A stretch of 64,000 bases of DNA from Bacteroidota bacterium. GTDB taxonomy: Bacteria; Bacteroidota; Bacteroidia; B-17B0; Aurantibacillaceae. Location of the stretch: contig JADJSH010000005.1 of NCBI GenBank assembly GCA_016711805.1, positions 62,001 through 126,000 on the forward strand. Reading direction: 5' to 3'. The number at the start of each line of letters is the position of its first letter. Positions within the stretch are counted from its first letter, which is position 1. Positions 37,332-46,210 of the stretch are shown here, piece by piece. The position numbers and the translations under genes are program-made. The notes under the pieces are model-generated. The model saw nothing but the letters and a program-made list of their open reading frames with translations, searched no databases and was not told the DNA's origin.

Positions 37332-39845
37332 TTATTTCACTACTTTATATGAAGCAGATAATTTATCACTTTTTACATTGATAACGTAGATACCTTGAGG
37401 TAACTCAGCTGTTTTTAAATTGATCATATCAGAATTTGATTGTTCAGTAGAAATAACTTTACCCATTACATCTAAAATAGTAATATCAAGACTAGCATTT
37501 GTTTCATTACTAATTTTAATCTCATCATTAAATGGATTAGGGTAAACATTTATTAAACTTGATAAATTATTATTTTCTTCAATTGAAGTAGCTGTTGTAT
37601 ATAATGGAAGAGGAATTAAATTACCACCTGAAGCTAAAGCAACCCATAAACCAAATGCCGGACCATTACTATTAGTTGTTGGATTTAAAAAACCACTTGC
37701 TAAAACAGTAATGGCGTTTCCAGATAATCCTAAGGTATTTAATGGTGCTAAGTAACTAACAACTGTTGAAGTTCCTGCAGCATCAGTGATGTGTAATGTG
37801 TAGTTACCTGCTGCTGTATTTGAAGGTAGTTGTAAGTAACCAGCTGCATCATAAGTGCCATAAGCAATATTATTTACAACCGTTCCTGCACCTTGCGCTT
37901 GAACATCAACAATCGGAGCATCTGTTGATCCGTGAAAAACTAATACATCTGTATTTGTAGAAACTAAAGCACGCTCTCTAACACTAGCATTTGCCACTAA
38001 ATTAAAAGGAACAATCGTGTTATTTGGAGTATAGCCAGAACCACTAACTAAACCAGAAGCAATTAATTGATATTTGTTTGAAGCAGATAAATTGTAAGTG
38101 AATGTAGCTAATGCACCAACTGCACTTGTACTTGTAGGAAGAGCGATTGATAAAGAAACCGTTTCTCCAACAGGCACATCAATAAATGAAGATGCTGTTC
38201 TGAAAGCAAAATTGTCAATTAATTTGATAGCGCTAGGTCCTGAAGTTGGTGATTGAACATACACATCCACTTGAGTAGCTGCTAAATCAGCACTATTGTG
38301 AATTGCTTGTAAACGAGTAGAAGAAATTGTTGAAGTTGGTAATGGAATTAAAGCTCCACCTGCAGGCAATGCAACGTATAATCCAAAAGCTGGACCGTTG
38401 CTGTTTACAGTTGGATTTAAGAAACCACTTGCTACTACTGTTAAGGCAGCACCACCTAAATTTAATGTTTGCAATGGAGCTGAATATTCTGCTACTACGT
38501 TTTCAGAAAATTCGTCACGAACTTGAAGCTTATAATTAGCAGTTGCTAAATTTAAGTAACCAGCAAAAGCACCATAACTCGCATTGTTTACGATAGCATT
38601 TGGAATAAAAGGATTTGTACCAGAAAAAGGAACTACCACATCCACTGTTGGAGCATCTGTAGCACCATGATAAACTAAAACATCTGTAATAGAAGCTGAA
38701 GACGAACGCTCTTTTGCCATTGCATATGCTGCAAGGTTAAAAGGAGCAGCTGTATTATTTGGAGTATATCCTGATCCACTTACTAAACCAGAAGCAATTA
38801 ATTGATACTTATTTGATGCTGATAAATTGTAAGTGAATGTAGCTAATGCACCAACTGCACTTGTGCTTGTAGGAGCAGCAATAGACAAAGAGATTGTTTC
38901 TCCAGCAGGAACATCAATAAATGAAGATGCTGTTCTGAAAGCAAAATTATCAATTAATTTAATGGCGCTAGGTCCTGAAGTTGCTGATTGAACATACACA
39001 TCCACTTGAGTAGCTGCTAAATCAGCACAGTTGTGAATTGCTTGCAAACGCGTTGAAGAAATAGTAGAGCTAGGTAAAGCTAATAAAGGACCACCAGTTG
39101 GTGTAGCGACATATAATCCAAAAGCTGGACCGTTACTATTATTTGCAGGGTTTAAAAAACCACTTGCTACTACTGTTAAAGCAGCGCCACCTAAACTTAA
39201 TGTTTGTAAAGGTGCACTATATTCAGCCACTACATTTTCTGAAAACTCATCACGAATTTGGATTTTGTAATCTGTTGTTGGTAAATTTAAGTATCCAGCA
39301 AATGCACCATAACTTGCGTTATTTACTAATACATTTGGTAAAAAAGGATTTGTACCCGTGAATGGAGCTACAATATCAACTGTTGGTGCATCAGTACTTC
39401 CGTGGTGAACTAATACACTTGTTGTTGTTCCATTTGGAGCAGCGCTAATTGCTGTACTATAAGTGTTTAATGTAAAACCAGCTGTTGTGTTTCCTGGATT
39501 ATAACCATTAGCACTTACAATACCGTCTGCCACAACAATATTACTTGATCCGTTGGCAAAGTTTACAGTAAACGTTGCAATGGATTGAGCAGATGAAGTT
39601 GATGTACCTGGAGCCACACCTACAACAATAGGCACGCCTGCAGGAATGTTTGTAAATGTTTGTGATGCAGAACGAAATTGTAAGTCATCAATTAATAATG
39701 TTGTTCCAGCATAGATGTCAACCGAAGTTGCAGCCGCATCGGCGCAGTTGTGAATAACTTGCAGAGACGCTGTTTGAGCTTTTAAGGAATTTGTAATTGC
39801 ACCTAGAGCAATGACGCTTCCAATCATAAATAAGTGTTTTTTCAT
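37332..39845 (-). CDS. DUF4397-repeat secreted protein with T9SS type A C-terminal domain
   Basis: An 837-residue exported protein. Signal peptide MKKHLFMIGSVIALGAITNS, cut after KAQ. Three and a half DUF4397 units follow, each starting like LQAIHNCADLAATQVDVYV and including LVYHGATDAPTVDVVVPFSG. The C-terminal sorting domain is INVYPNPFNDEIKIS to LPQGIYVINVKSDKLSASYKVVK-like sequence (residues about 760-837), recognised by T9SS. Units two and three are near-identical at DNA level with a 735-bp offset (38236 against 38971). The function of DUF4397 is unknown. It stands between sucD and a decayed sucD fragment and has its own terminator. Confidence 0.9.
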   Translation of the reverse strand: MKKHLFMIGSVIALGAITNSLKAQTASLQVIHNCADAAATSVDIYAGTTLLIDDLQFRSASQTFTNIPAGVPIVVGVAPGTSTSSAQSIATFTVNFANGSSNIVVADGIVSANGYNPGNTTAGFTLNTYSTAISAAPNGTTTSVLVHHGSTDAPTVDIVAPFTGTNPFLPNVLVNNASYGAFAGYLNLPTTDYKIQIRDEFSENVVAEYSAPLQTLSLGGAALTVVASGFLNPANNSNGPAFGLYVATPTGGPLLALPSSTISSTRLQAIHNCADLAATQVDVYVQSATSGPSAIKLIDNFAFRTASSFIDVPAGETISLSIAAPTSTSAVGALATFTYNLSASNKYQLIASGLVSGSGYTPNNTAAPFNLAAYAMAKERSSSASITDVLVYHGATDAPTVDVVVPFSGTNPFIPNAIVNNASYGAFAGYLNLATANYKLQVRDEFSENVVAEYSAPLQTLNLGGAALTVVASGFLNPTVNSNGPAFGLYVALPAGGALIPLPTSTISSTRLQAIHNSADLAATQVDVYVQSPTSGPSAIKLIDNFAFRTASSFIDVPVGETVSLSIALPTSTSAVGALATFTYNLSASNKYQLIASGLVSGSGYTPNNTIVPFNLVANASVRERALVSTNTDVLVFHGSTDAPIVDVQAQGAGTVVNNIAYGTYDAAGYLQLPSNTAAGNYTLHITDAAGTSTVVSYLAPLNTLGLSGNAITVLASGFLNPTTNSNGPAFGLWVALASGGNLIPLPLYTTATSIEENNNLSSLINVYPNPFNDEIKISNETNASLDITILDVMGKVISTEQSNSDMINLKTAELPQGIYVINVKSDKLSASYKVVK

Positions 39846-39879
39846 GTGTTTTTAAATTAAGGTTATGATGTAAAAACAC
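39846..39879 (-). promoter_or_regulatory. Leader hairpin at the DUF4397 gene start
   Basis: A 9-bp inverted repeat, GTGTTTTTA (39846-39854) and TAAAAACAC (39871-39879), lies directly in front of the ATG at 39845; one more pair can form with the start codon's first base. In RNA it would place the start codon at the foot of a stem. It could influence translation; this is inference. Confidence 0.4.
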
Positions 39880-39995
39880 ACTTTATTCTATTTTGTTTAA
39901 TTTATTTATAAAAAGATTAAACATAATTCGATTTAGTTTATTCTTTTTAATTAATAATGAAACAAAATGTCTGAGATGAGGAAAATAATGGTCAT

Positions 39996-40069
39996 AAAAA
40001 AGACCGAATTAATCGGTCTTTTTAAATTTTATATTTTTGCTTTTAATTAAGCGTTCACTCCTTTTAAAA
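39996..40069. repeat. 74-bp direct repeat, right copy (genuine sucD end)
   Basis: Partner of 37108-37181, one mismatch in 74 bp. Here it is continuous with intact sucD. Confidence 0.9.
39997..40023 (-). terminator. Terminator of sucD
   Basis: 11-bp stem AAAAAGACCGA and TCGGTCTTTTT with loop ATTAA, 23 bp after the sucD stop. Confidence 0.88.
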
Positions 40070-40931
40070 CAGCTGCCATGGTAATTCCAATAGCAGCAGG
40101 GCTATCAACCACGTGGATGCCACACTCGCGCATAATTTCCATTTTAGCTTGTGCTGTGTCATCATGTCCACCAACAATAGCACCTGCGTGACCCATTGTA
40201 CGGCCTTTTGGAGCTGTTTGTCCTGCGATGAAACCAACAACTGGTTTTTTGTTTCCATTAGCTTTAATCCAACGAGCAGCATCTGCTTCGTAGCTTCCAC
40301 CAATTTCACCGATCATAACGATAGCGTCAGTTTCAGGATCATTCATTAATAATTCAACCGCATCGCGAGTTGGTGTTCCAATAATTGGATCTCCACCAAT
40401 ACCAATAGCAGTACTAACTCCCAAACCAGCTTTTGCCACTTGGTCAGCAGCTTCGTAAGTTAAAGTTCCTGATTTAGAAACGATACCGATACGTCCTTTT
40501 TTGAATACAAATCCTGGCATAATGCCAACTTTTGCTTCACCAGCTGTAATAACACCTGGGCAGTTAGGCCCGATTAAACGGCAAGCTTTTCCTTTTAAAT
40601 ATTCTTTAGTAGCAATCATGTCTTTCACAGGAATGCCTTCTGTAATACAAATAATAACTTTAATTCCTGCATCAGCAGATTCCATAATCGCATCAGCAGC
40701 AAAAGCAGCTGGTACAAAAATGATCGATACATCAGCACCTGCTGTATCAACAGCTTCTTTAACTGTATTAAATACAGGTCTGTCTAAGTGTTTAGTACCA
40801 CCTTTTCCTGGAGTTACTCCACCTACTACGTTTGTACCATATTCAATCATTTGTGTAGCGTGAAAAGTTCCCTCTCCACCTGTAAAACCTTGAACTATAA
40901 CTTTTGAATTTTTTCCGACTAAAACGCCCAT
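40047..40931 (-). CDS. sucD: Succinyl-CoA synthetase, alpha subunit
   Basis: Carries the CoA-binding domain and the phospho-histidine of succinate-CoA ligase, 294 residues. MGVLVGKNSKVIVQGFTGGE and GGVTPGKGGTKH form the CoA site; IGPNCPGVI and GIVSKSGTLTYEA follow; the active histidine is in TMGHAGAIVGG near residue 246. It is complete and of standard length. Its partner sucC lies on the other strand 7.2 kb away, so the two subunits need matched expression from separate promoters. The 3' end is the source of the flanking repeats described here. Confidence 0.98.
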   Translation of the reverse strand: MGVLVGKNSKVIVQGFTGGEGTFHATQMIEYGTNVVGGVTPGKGGTKHLDRPVFNTVKEAVDTAGADVSIIFVPAAFAADAIMESADAGIKVIICITEGIPVKDMIATKEYLKGKACRLIGPNCPGVITAGEAKVGIMPGFVFKKGRIGIVSKSGTLTYEAADQVAKAGLGVSTAIGIGGDPIIGTPTRDAVELLMNDPETDAIVMIGEIGGSYEADAARWIKANGNKKPVVGFIAGQTAPKGRTMGHAGAIVGGHDDTAQAKMEIMRECGIHVVDSPAAIGITMAAVLKGVNA

Positions 40932-41070
40932 ATTATTTTAATTTATTATTTAGATACTAGTTGTTTGTGTTTTTAATTGATGCGCTAATTTAAACATAAA
41001 TCTTTATTTTCTGCAACTATTTCCACTTTTATTAACCCAAGCTGTATTTTATTTGGGTTTTGGGTAATTA

Positions 41071-41340
41071 GGGCGTGCCGGCGCTGCGCCTATGCTGAAG
41101 CTTCAGCGAAAGAATAAAGAACAGGCACCGTCGGGCTGACCCGCTTCAATCTTTTTGCAAAGAAGCAGCAAAAAGGATTTACGCTGGCATCCCTCACGCG
41201 CGCTTTTGTCAAGTTCGAAGAGTAAACTCCGAATTTTGAATCTTTTATTCGCGCAAGGGATGCAAACGAAAATCCTTTTATGAACAAAGTGAATAAAAGA
41301 TTGTAGTGACAGCCTAATTCGGTTCCCGCCGAACGCGTCC
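41071..41340. repeat. Dispersed palindromic element, copy B
   Basis: Longest copy, about 270 bp, between the end of the minus-strand membrane gene and the start of sucD (both minus). Left arm GGGCGTGCCGGCGCTGCGCC, then CGGGCTGACCCGCTTCAATC, AAAAAGGATTT, GGCATCCCTCACGCG; right arm GCGCAAGGGATGCAAACGAA, AAATCCTTTT, AAAAGATTG and a CCGAACGCGTCC end. The central loop (41205-41250) contains a CGAAGAGTA/AAACTCCG dyad unique to this copy. About 140 bp remain between it and sucD, with no clear promoter seen there. Confidence 0.85.
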
Positions 41341-41370
41341 AATTACTCTAACTCAAAATCCGCCTAGAGT

Positions 41371-42930
41371 CTATTTTTCTTTAGGCAAAGCCTTTTGTTT
41401 GGCGAAAAACAACTTGTATAACGGCATCACTATCAATATAAATACCGCGATGCCAATAATTTGTGAATACCAAACTACCTCTAGAAATTTTCGGTTATAC
41501 CAATCACATAAAAGTCGGTTATAAGCTATTTGATATTCATCGGTGAGTGAATAGTCAAAAGTGCATTTAAGCCAACCAAAGGCTTCGTGACAATACATAC
41601 ACACCAAAAAGGGCATAACTGGTAGGCATATATAGAATAAATTCGTAGCTACCGAACCTACAATACTATATCTGTCTTTATTGAAATAATATCTGATGCT
41701 TATAACGGCCGCAACTAACCAAGCTAACAAAGCCAGTGACGGATACACATATTGATTATATGGATAACCCGACGCTAACGAAACAATGCCCAAAATAATA
41801 GCTAATAAAATAAATGTGACTACAGACACTAAATAGTGCTGCCATTTGTTGTTACGAAAGAGAATGACAAATAAGGAAATGAAAAATGAAAAGTAAAAAC
41901 AAAACAACAAATAAAAATCATCTAAAATAGGTGGTAGAGAAAATTTAGCTTTATAAATGTTACTCATGTAATGATCCACATCATCAACGCCTGAAGGTAA
42001 ATAGTCTGTTTCGGCAATTAAATCGGCTTCATCAAGATTAAAAGCTCTTGGGAAAACATGGACACATGTTTTTTCGTAATGATTATAATTATCTAAATAA
42101 TCCTGAGGACTATACCGTTCTGCGTAATCAATGGGATTATATTTTTTAATCACATTAAAATGTTGTACAAGGGCGTCTAATTTATCCTTATCGGTTTTGT
42201 GTAAACTGTATGTATGTTCTATTTCCCTATCATTCAATAAAGTTTTCTGATACTCATTGCTTTCTTTAAAAAAGTCGGTTCTTGAAAACAACAAGGATCT
42301 GTCATATCTGCTAAAATAAGCGCTACTGTATTGTGTAAATCGCTTATACTTACTTAAATCATGTCGAACATAACCATCTACAAAATCTTTATCTTTTTTG
42401 AGTTGATTATATACTATGTTGTCATGCACATCATATCCGCAATACTGGAAATCATCCTCATTACTTGTTCGATATTTATGCCCTAGGTTAAGCGCATTGT
42501 ATTGCTGTGCGAGTTCAGCATCCGTAAACACATTAGCTAACCTTGTTTTTACACGTATCTGCATAGGGTACGAAAAAGATATCAGTAACATAATACCTAC
42601 CATTAATATGCCTAACAATTTCACATCGTCCCAAGCACTGTATTTTCCAAAACGGTTTTCGTTATTATAAATAGTTAAGTAATACACCCACACACAAAAC
42701 AAAATAGCGGCTAATACCCCAAACATAAATATCCATGTATCTACTACCTTCATAGGATTGTAGCTCATATATTGAATTGGTAATATACACCCAATGCCAT
42801 AACTCAGTAGCCACATCAAAAGGGTGAAATAAAAGATGTAATGGATTTTAGCAATGTACCAGAAAGGATAGTTTAATAATAATTTCTTATCGAAATCATT
42901 CAAGAATTTTGGAGCTAAGAATTGTAGCAT
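41371..42930 (-). CDS. Membrane protein, partner of the ABC ATPase
   Basis: A 519-residue integral membrane protein of no family I recognise. Three hydrophobic helices lie before about residue 125 (YIFYFTLLMWLLSYGIG, IFMFGVLAAILFCVWVY, LLGILMVGIMLLISF). A hydrophilic region of about 200 residues follows, rich in Tyr, Asp and Lys, then five more helices from about residue 335 (FYLLFCFYFSFFISLFVIL to VVWYSQIIGIAVFILIVM). This is the layout of an ABC permease with a large extracytoplasmic domain, and the gene follows the ATPase by 11 bp on the same strand. The substrate is unknown. It ends just before repeat copy B. Confidence 0.7.
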   Translation of the reverse strand: MLQFLAPKFLNDFDKKLLLNYPFWYIAKIHYIFYFTLLMWLLSYGIGCILPIQYMSYNPMKVVDTWIFMFGVLAAILFCVWVYYLTIYNNENRFGKYSAWDDVKLLGILMVGIMLLISFSYPMQIRVKTRLANVFTDAELAQQYNALNLGHKYRTSNEDDFQYCGYDVHDNIVYNQLKKDKDFVDGYVRHDLSKYKRFTQYSSAYFSRYDRSLLFSRTDFFKESNEYQKTLLNDREIEHTYSLHKTDKDKLDALVQHFNVIKKYNPIDYAERYSPQDYLDNYNHYEKTCVHVFPRAFNLDEADLIAETDYLPSGVDDVDHYMSNIYKAKFSLPPILDDFYLLFCFYFSFFISLFVILFRNNKWQHYLVSVVTFILLAIILGIVSLASGYPYNQYVYPSLALLAWLVAAVISIRYYFNKDRYSIVGSVATNLFYICLPVMPFLVCMYCHEAFGWLKCTFDYSLTDEYQIAYNRLLCDWYNRKFLEVVWYSQIIGIAVFILIVMPLYKLFFAKQKALPKEK

Positions 42931-42941
42931 AGGTATTGATT

Positions 42942-44141
42942 TTAAATGTCTTTTTGAAATAACTGGCGCGTTGATTTGGAAATATCCCTGAAGTAATTGA
43001 TAGGAATTTGTTGTTGCGAAATAATTCGTAGTAACTGATTCGAATCAACAGATAAAGGCGTGTTGATGATAAACACGGTACCAGAGTCTATGATTTTAAT
43101 ACCTTCTAAAGCACTTAACCTGTTTTCCAGATCTGTTATGGTAAAATTTCCGCCAATTTCAAAAGCGTTCATCGCTCTATTGGCAGCAAAGGTTTCCTGC
43201 GCACCGCTATATAATGTTTTGCCTTGCTTAATGAAAATGATATTTTTACAATTGCGTTCAAGCTCATGTAATTGTTGTGAACTCAATATCACTCCCATGG
43301 GGTTTTTTGCCGACTGCGATAAATATTTTAAGTCTTGTAATAATAATTGCTGTGCGTTAATATCTAGATTGGCTAACGGTTCATCTAATACCAATAATTT
43401 AGGACGCATCATTAAAGCTTTGGCAAGTTCAAATCGCAAGCGGTACCCGCTCGAAATTTCTGTCCATTTTAAATGACGAAATTGAAATAAACCTAAACGA
43501 TGTAAAATATAATTCACATGGTCTTCGTTTTCATCACCTTTAATATCATTAATACTGCAAAAGAAATGCAGGTTATCTATCAGTGTACCATACCAACGGT
43601 TAGGACGCTGCGGTATATATGCAATTTTTCCTTTAATGTCATACCACTCTAAATCAGGTTGATCAAAATAAGACACCTTGCCCGATGTTTTTGCTAGTTC
43701 TCCAGCAACCAAACGCAAAAGGGTGGTTTTACCATTTCCGTTCTCGCCAACTACAGCAGTAAGTTCACCTAATTTTATTTCCAAAGACATTGGCTCCAAT
43801 TTAAAGTTACGAGAACGTGAAACGTATTCCTTACTTAAATCTTCGGCTTGGTAAACTCCCCATCCTACACTTTCTTCTTTTTCTTGAATTGGTATTTGCG
43901 ACGATAAAGCTAGCCAATCTTCGCATTGCTGTTTTAACGATTGTTGATCGATGACATCGCTTTGAGATTGCTGCAGATAATTTTTACGTATATCGAAGCT
44001 GAGTGCCTTGAGCTGCTCATGACTATTTAAATTAGTATCATACAAATAGTCTAGTATACGGCGCGAGGCCAAGCTGTAATCGCCATGCTGGATACTTGCT
44101 GCAATTTCTGTAAGATAGCCACTTGAAGAAATAAACATCAT
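42942..44141 (-). CDS. ABC transporter ATP-binding protein with N-terminal extension
   Basis: A 399-residue ATPase. Residues 1-100 are a helical extension not found in plain ABC subunits. Walker A is GENGNGKTT at 132-140, the Q-loop is AYIPQRP near 175-180, and Walker B is LLVLDEP near 249-255. The signature is EISSGYRLRF at 228-237, where LSGGQ would be expected, so it deviates (S-S-G-Y-R) but keeps the serine and glycine. A C-terminal domain follows, from about residue 300, with STRQLF. The ATPase is likely active. With the membrane gene downstream it forms a two-gene exporter or cell-envelope system of unknown substrate. Confidence 0.8.
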   Translation of the reverse strand: MMFISSSGYLTEIAASIQHGDYSLASRRILDYLYDTNLNSHEQLKALSFDIRKNYLQQSQSDVIDQQSLKQQCEDWLALSSQIPIQEKEESVGWGVYQAEDLSKEYVSRSRNFKLEPMSLEIKLGELTAVVGENGNGKTTLLRLVAGELAKTSGKVSYFDQPDLEWYDIKGKIAYIPQRPNRWYGTLIDNLHFFCSINDIKGDENEDHVNYILHRLGLFQFRHLKWTEISSGYRLRFELAKALMMRPKLLVLDEPLANLDINAQQLLLQDLKYLSQSAKNPMGVILSSQQLHELERNCKNIIFIKQGKTLYSGAQETFAANRAMNAFEIGGNFTITDLENRLSALEGIKIIDSGTVFIINTPLSVDSNQLLRIISQQQIPINYFRDISKSTRQLFQKDI

Positions 44142-44269
44142 AAAATGTTATTAAGGTGATGAAAAAATGAGGGAATTTAATTAGTAACGAAAATAAATAA
44201 AAAATAGTATGCTTAATATTTAAGTTCACAATAAATGTAAAAAATGCGTAATGAATAGTTTAATTGTTT

Positions 44270-44486
44270 GGGCGCGCCTTTGGCCGGGCTGTCGCTACAA
44301 GCTCTTTACTTCGCTAGCGCTTCGTGCAGAGGCTTTTCGCTTGCATCCCTTGCGCGGTTCCAATTTCAAATCGAAGTTTGTACTTCAATAGTACTATAAG
44401 CCTACGTGAGGGATTGTAGTGAAAATCCTTTTGCCTGTCTCTTGCAAAAGATTGAAACGAAAAGCCCGGCCCCTCGGGACACGCCC
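44270..44486. repeat. Dispersed palindromic element, copy C
   Basis: Lies in the divergent gap between the ABC ATPase gene and mnmE. GGGCGCGCC left end, CCGGGCTGTCGCTACAAGCT, GCTTGCATCCCTTGCGCGG; right arm GTGAGGGATTGTAGTGAAAA, TCCTTTT, AAAAGATTGAAACGAAAAGC, GGGACACGCCC end. The left inner hairpin here is a GCGAAGTAAAG-type stem (CTTTACTTCGCTAGCG), different in sequence from the other copies but in the same place. It ends 31 bp before the mnmE promoter. Confidence 0.85.
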
Positions 44487-44517
44487 TTACCCAAATTCAT
44501 AATCTTATGAACAGGAA

Positions 44518-44548
44518 TTTGCAGAAGCCGCAATTATTAATAAATTTG
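44518..44548 (+). promoter_or_regulatory. Promoter of mnmE
   Basis: TTTG at 44518-44521, 19-bp spacer, TAAATTTG at 44541-44548: a full match to the Bacteroidota consensus. The -7 box ends 5 bp before the mnmE ATG, so transcription would start at or beside the start codon and the message would be leaderless or nearly so. Confidence 0.75.
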
Positions 44549-44553
44549 TTAAA

Positions 44554-45954
44554 ATGGCAAACTATACCTTAAATAATGATACGATTGCTGCATTAGCAAC
44601 CCCGCACGGACCAGGAGCTATTGCTGTGATTCGCTTAAGTGGCGAAAAAGCAATTGCGATTGTAGAAAAAGTATTTTATACAAAGTCTCTAAAACATAAA
44701 GCCTTGGCTAACAAAGCGAGTCATACAGCTCATTTTGGACTGATTGTAGAAAATGATGTGATTATTGATGAAGTATTAGTAACTATTTTTAAAGCACCTA
44801 AAACGTATACTGGAGAAGAGATCGTAGAAATTTCTTGTCATGGGTCGATGTTTATACAACAACAAATTTTACAAGTATTATTTAAACATGGCGTGCGCCC
44901 TGCACAGGCAGGTGAATATACTTTGCGTGCTTTTTTAAACGGCAAGTTAGATTTAAGTCAGGCAGAAGCTGTGGCGGATTTAATTGCTAGTAATTCGGCA
45001 ACCTCGCACCAAGTAGCCATGCAACACATGCGTGGTGGTTTTAGTAGTAAAATTGCCGTATTGAGAGAGAATTTATTAAACTTTGCTTCTTTAATAGAAC
45101 TAGAATTAGATTTTAGTGAAGAGGATGTAGAGTTTGCAGATAGAACCGATTTAAAAAAATTAATCAATACTATTTTATCGATTATCGAAAAACTGATTTC
45201 AAGTTTTGAAGTAGGTAACGTCATTAAAAACGGAATTCCAGTAGCTATTGTTGGTAAACCTAATGCAGGCAAATCTACTTTACTAAATGTATTGTTAGAA
45301 GATGATAGAGCTATTGTGAGTGAAATTGCTGGTACTACCAGAGATACCATTGAAGAAGAATTAATTATTGATGGTGTATTATTTAGATTTATTGACACGG
45401 CAGGTATCAGAACCACCACCGATATTATTGAGCAAATAGGCGTGAACAAAGCCTTTGAAGTGATTAAAAAATCAGCCATTGTGATTTATTTATTTGATAC
45501 GCATGAGTTGAGTAGGGGAGACTTAGAGTTAGAAATGAATGTGGTGAAAGATCATATTGGAACATCACAATTATTAGTGGTTGGAAATAAAATTGACTTT
45601 GAAGTATTAGAGGATTTGAAAAAAGAGTTTGCGGATGTACCAAACATTTTATTTATCTCAGCTAAAGAACAAAGTAACATCAAACAACTGAAAGACACAT
45701 TGGTTAGTTTGTTTGACACACGAACCGTTAACACAACCGATACCATCGTCACAAACTCGCGCCACGTGAGTTCGTTAAATAATGCGCAAGCGGCATTAAT
45801 AAAAGTAAACGAAGGCTTAAGTACAAACATACAAAGCGACTTTTTAGCGCTAGATATTCGTTATGCTTTAGAAGCTTTAGGTGAAATTACTGGGCAAGTA
45901 ACCAATGATGATTTGTTAGGTAATATTTTTTCTAAGTTTTGTATCGGGAAGTAA
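44554..45954 (+). CDS. mnmE: tRNA uridine-5-carboxymethylaminomethyl modification GTPase
   Basis: With MnmG it modifies the wobble uridine of several tRNAs. Residues 1-120 form the folate-binding domain (TIAALATPHGPGAIAVIRLS, FKAPKTYTGEEIVEISCHG). The helical domain is interrupted by the G domain, with G1 GKPNAGKSTLLN near 233, G3 DTAGIR and G4 GNKIDF near 345. The C-terminal motif FCIGK, carrying the catalytic cysteine, is intact. The 466-residue length is standard. It ends 10 bp before a convergent small gene. MnmG is not in the window. Confidence 0.97.
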   Translation: MANYTLNNDTIAALATPHGPGAIAVIRLSGEKAIAIVEKVFYTKSLKHKALANKASHTAHFGLIVENDVIIDEVLVTIFKAPKTYTGEEIVEISCHGSMFIQQQILQVLFKHGVRPAQAGEYTLRAFLNGKLDLSQAEAVADLIASNSATSHQVAMQHMRGGFSSKIAVLRENLLNFASLIELELDFSEEDVEFADRTDLKKLINTILSIIEKLISSFEVGNVIKNGIPVAIVGKPNAGKSTLLNVLLEDDRAIVSEIAGTTRDTIEEELIIDGVLFRFIDTAGIRTTTDIIEQIGVNKAFEVIKKSAIVIYLFDTHELSRGDLELEMNVVKDHIGTSQLLVVGNKIDFEVLEDLKKEFADVPNILFISAKEQSNIKQLKDTLVSLFDTRTVNTTDTIVTNSRHVSSLNNAQAALIKVNEGLSTNIQSDFLALDIRYALEALGEITGQVTNDDLLGNIFSKFCIGK

Positions 45955-45964
45955 AGTTGAAAAA

Positions 45965-46210
45965 CTACAAACTACTTTTCACTAATCTTTTTTTTCTTTC
46001 CATCGCTAACTCTATTTGGTTATTGGCTTCAAGGTTGCTTAAATTGGCTAGTTCATAATTCCCGTCTTCATAATGTTTCGCCGCTCCTCTGTGGCTTTGT
46101 GAAGCTGCTTCTAAATATAGAGCCACTTTTTTATGATTATAAATTTGGAGTTCGATTTCTTCTTTAAATTTTGCTTTATTGCTTTTAAGCGGATTTACAA
46201 AAACTGACAT
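45965..46210 (-). CDS. Small helical protein, unknown
   Basis: An 81-residue protein that reads as two or three amphipathic helices (KFKEEIELQIYNHKKVALYLEAA, HRGAAKHYEDGNYELANLSN, NQIELAMERKKRLVKSSL), cytosolic and slightly basic. The regular helix pattern, ATG start and stop close to mnmE suggest a real gene, but no family is recognised. Confidence 0.6.
   Translation of the reverse strand: MSVFVNPLKSNKAKFKEEIELQIYNHKKVALYLEAASQSHRGAAKHYEDGNYELANLSNLEANNQIELAMERKKRLVKSSL

Noticed and set aside
41205..41250. TTCGAA-containing hairpin that looked like a tRNA T-arm
   Set aside because: No acceptor stem or anticodon arm can be formed around it; it is the loop of repeat copy B.
41090..41342. Short minus-strand frames of 65 and 79 codons in the sucD upstream gap
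   Set aside because: They lie inside palindromic element B and reflect its GC-rich sequence; the other copies do not keep the frames.
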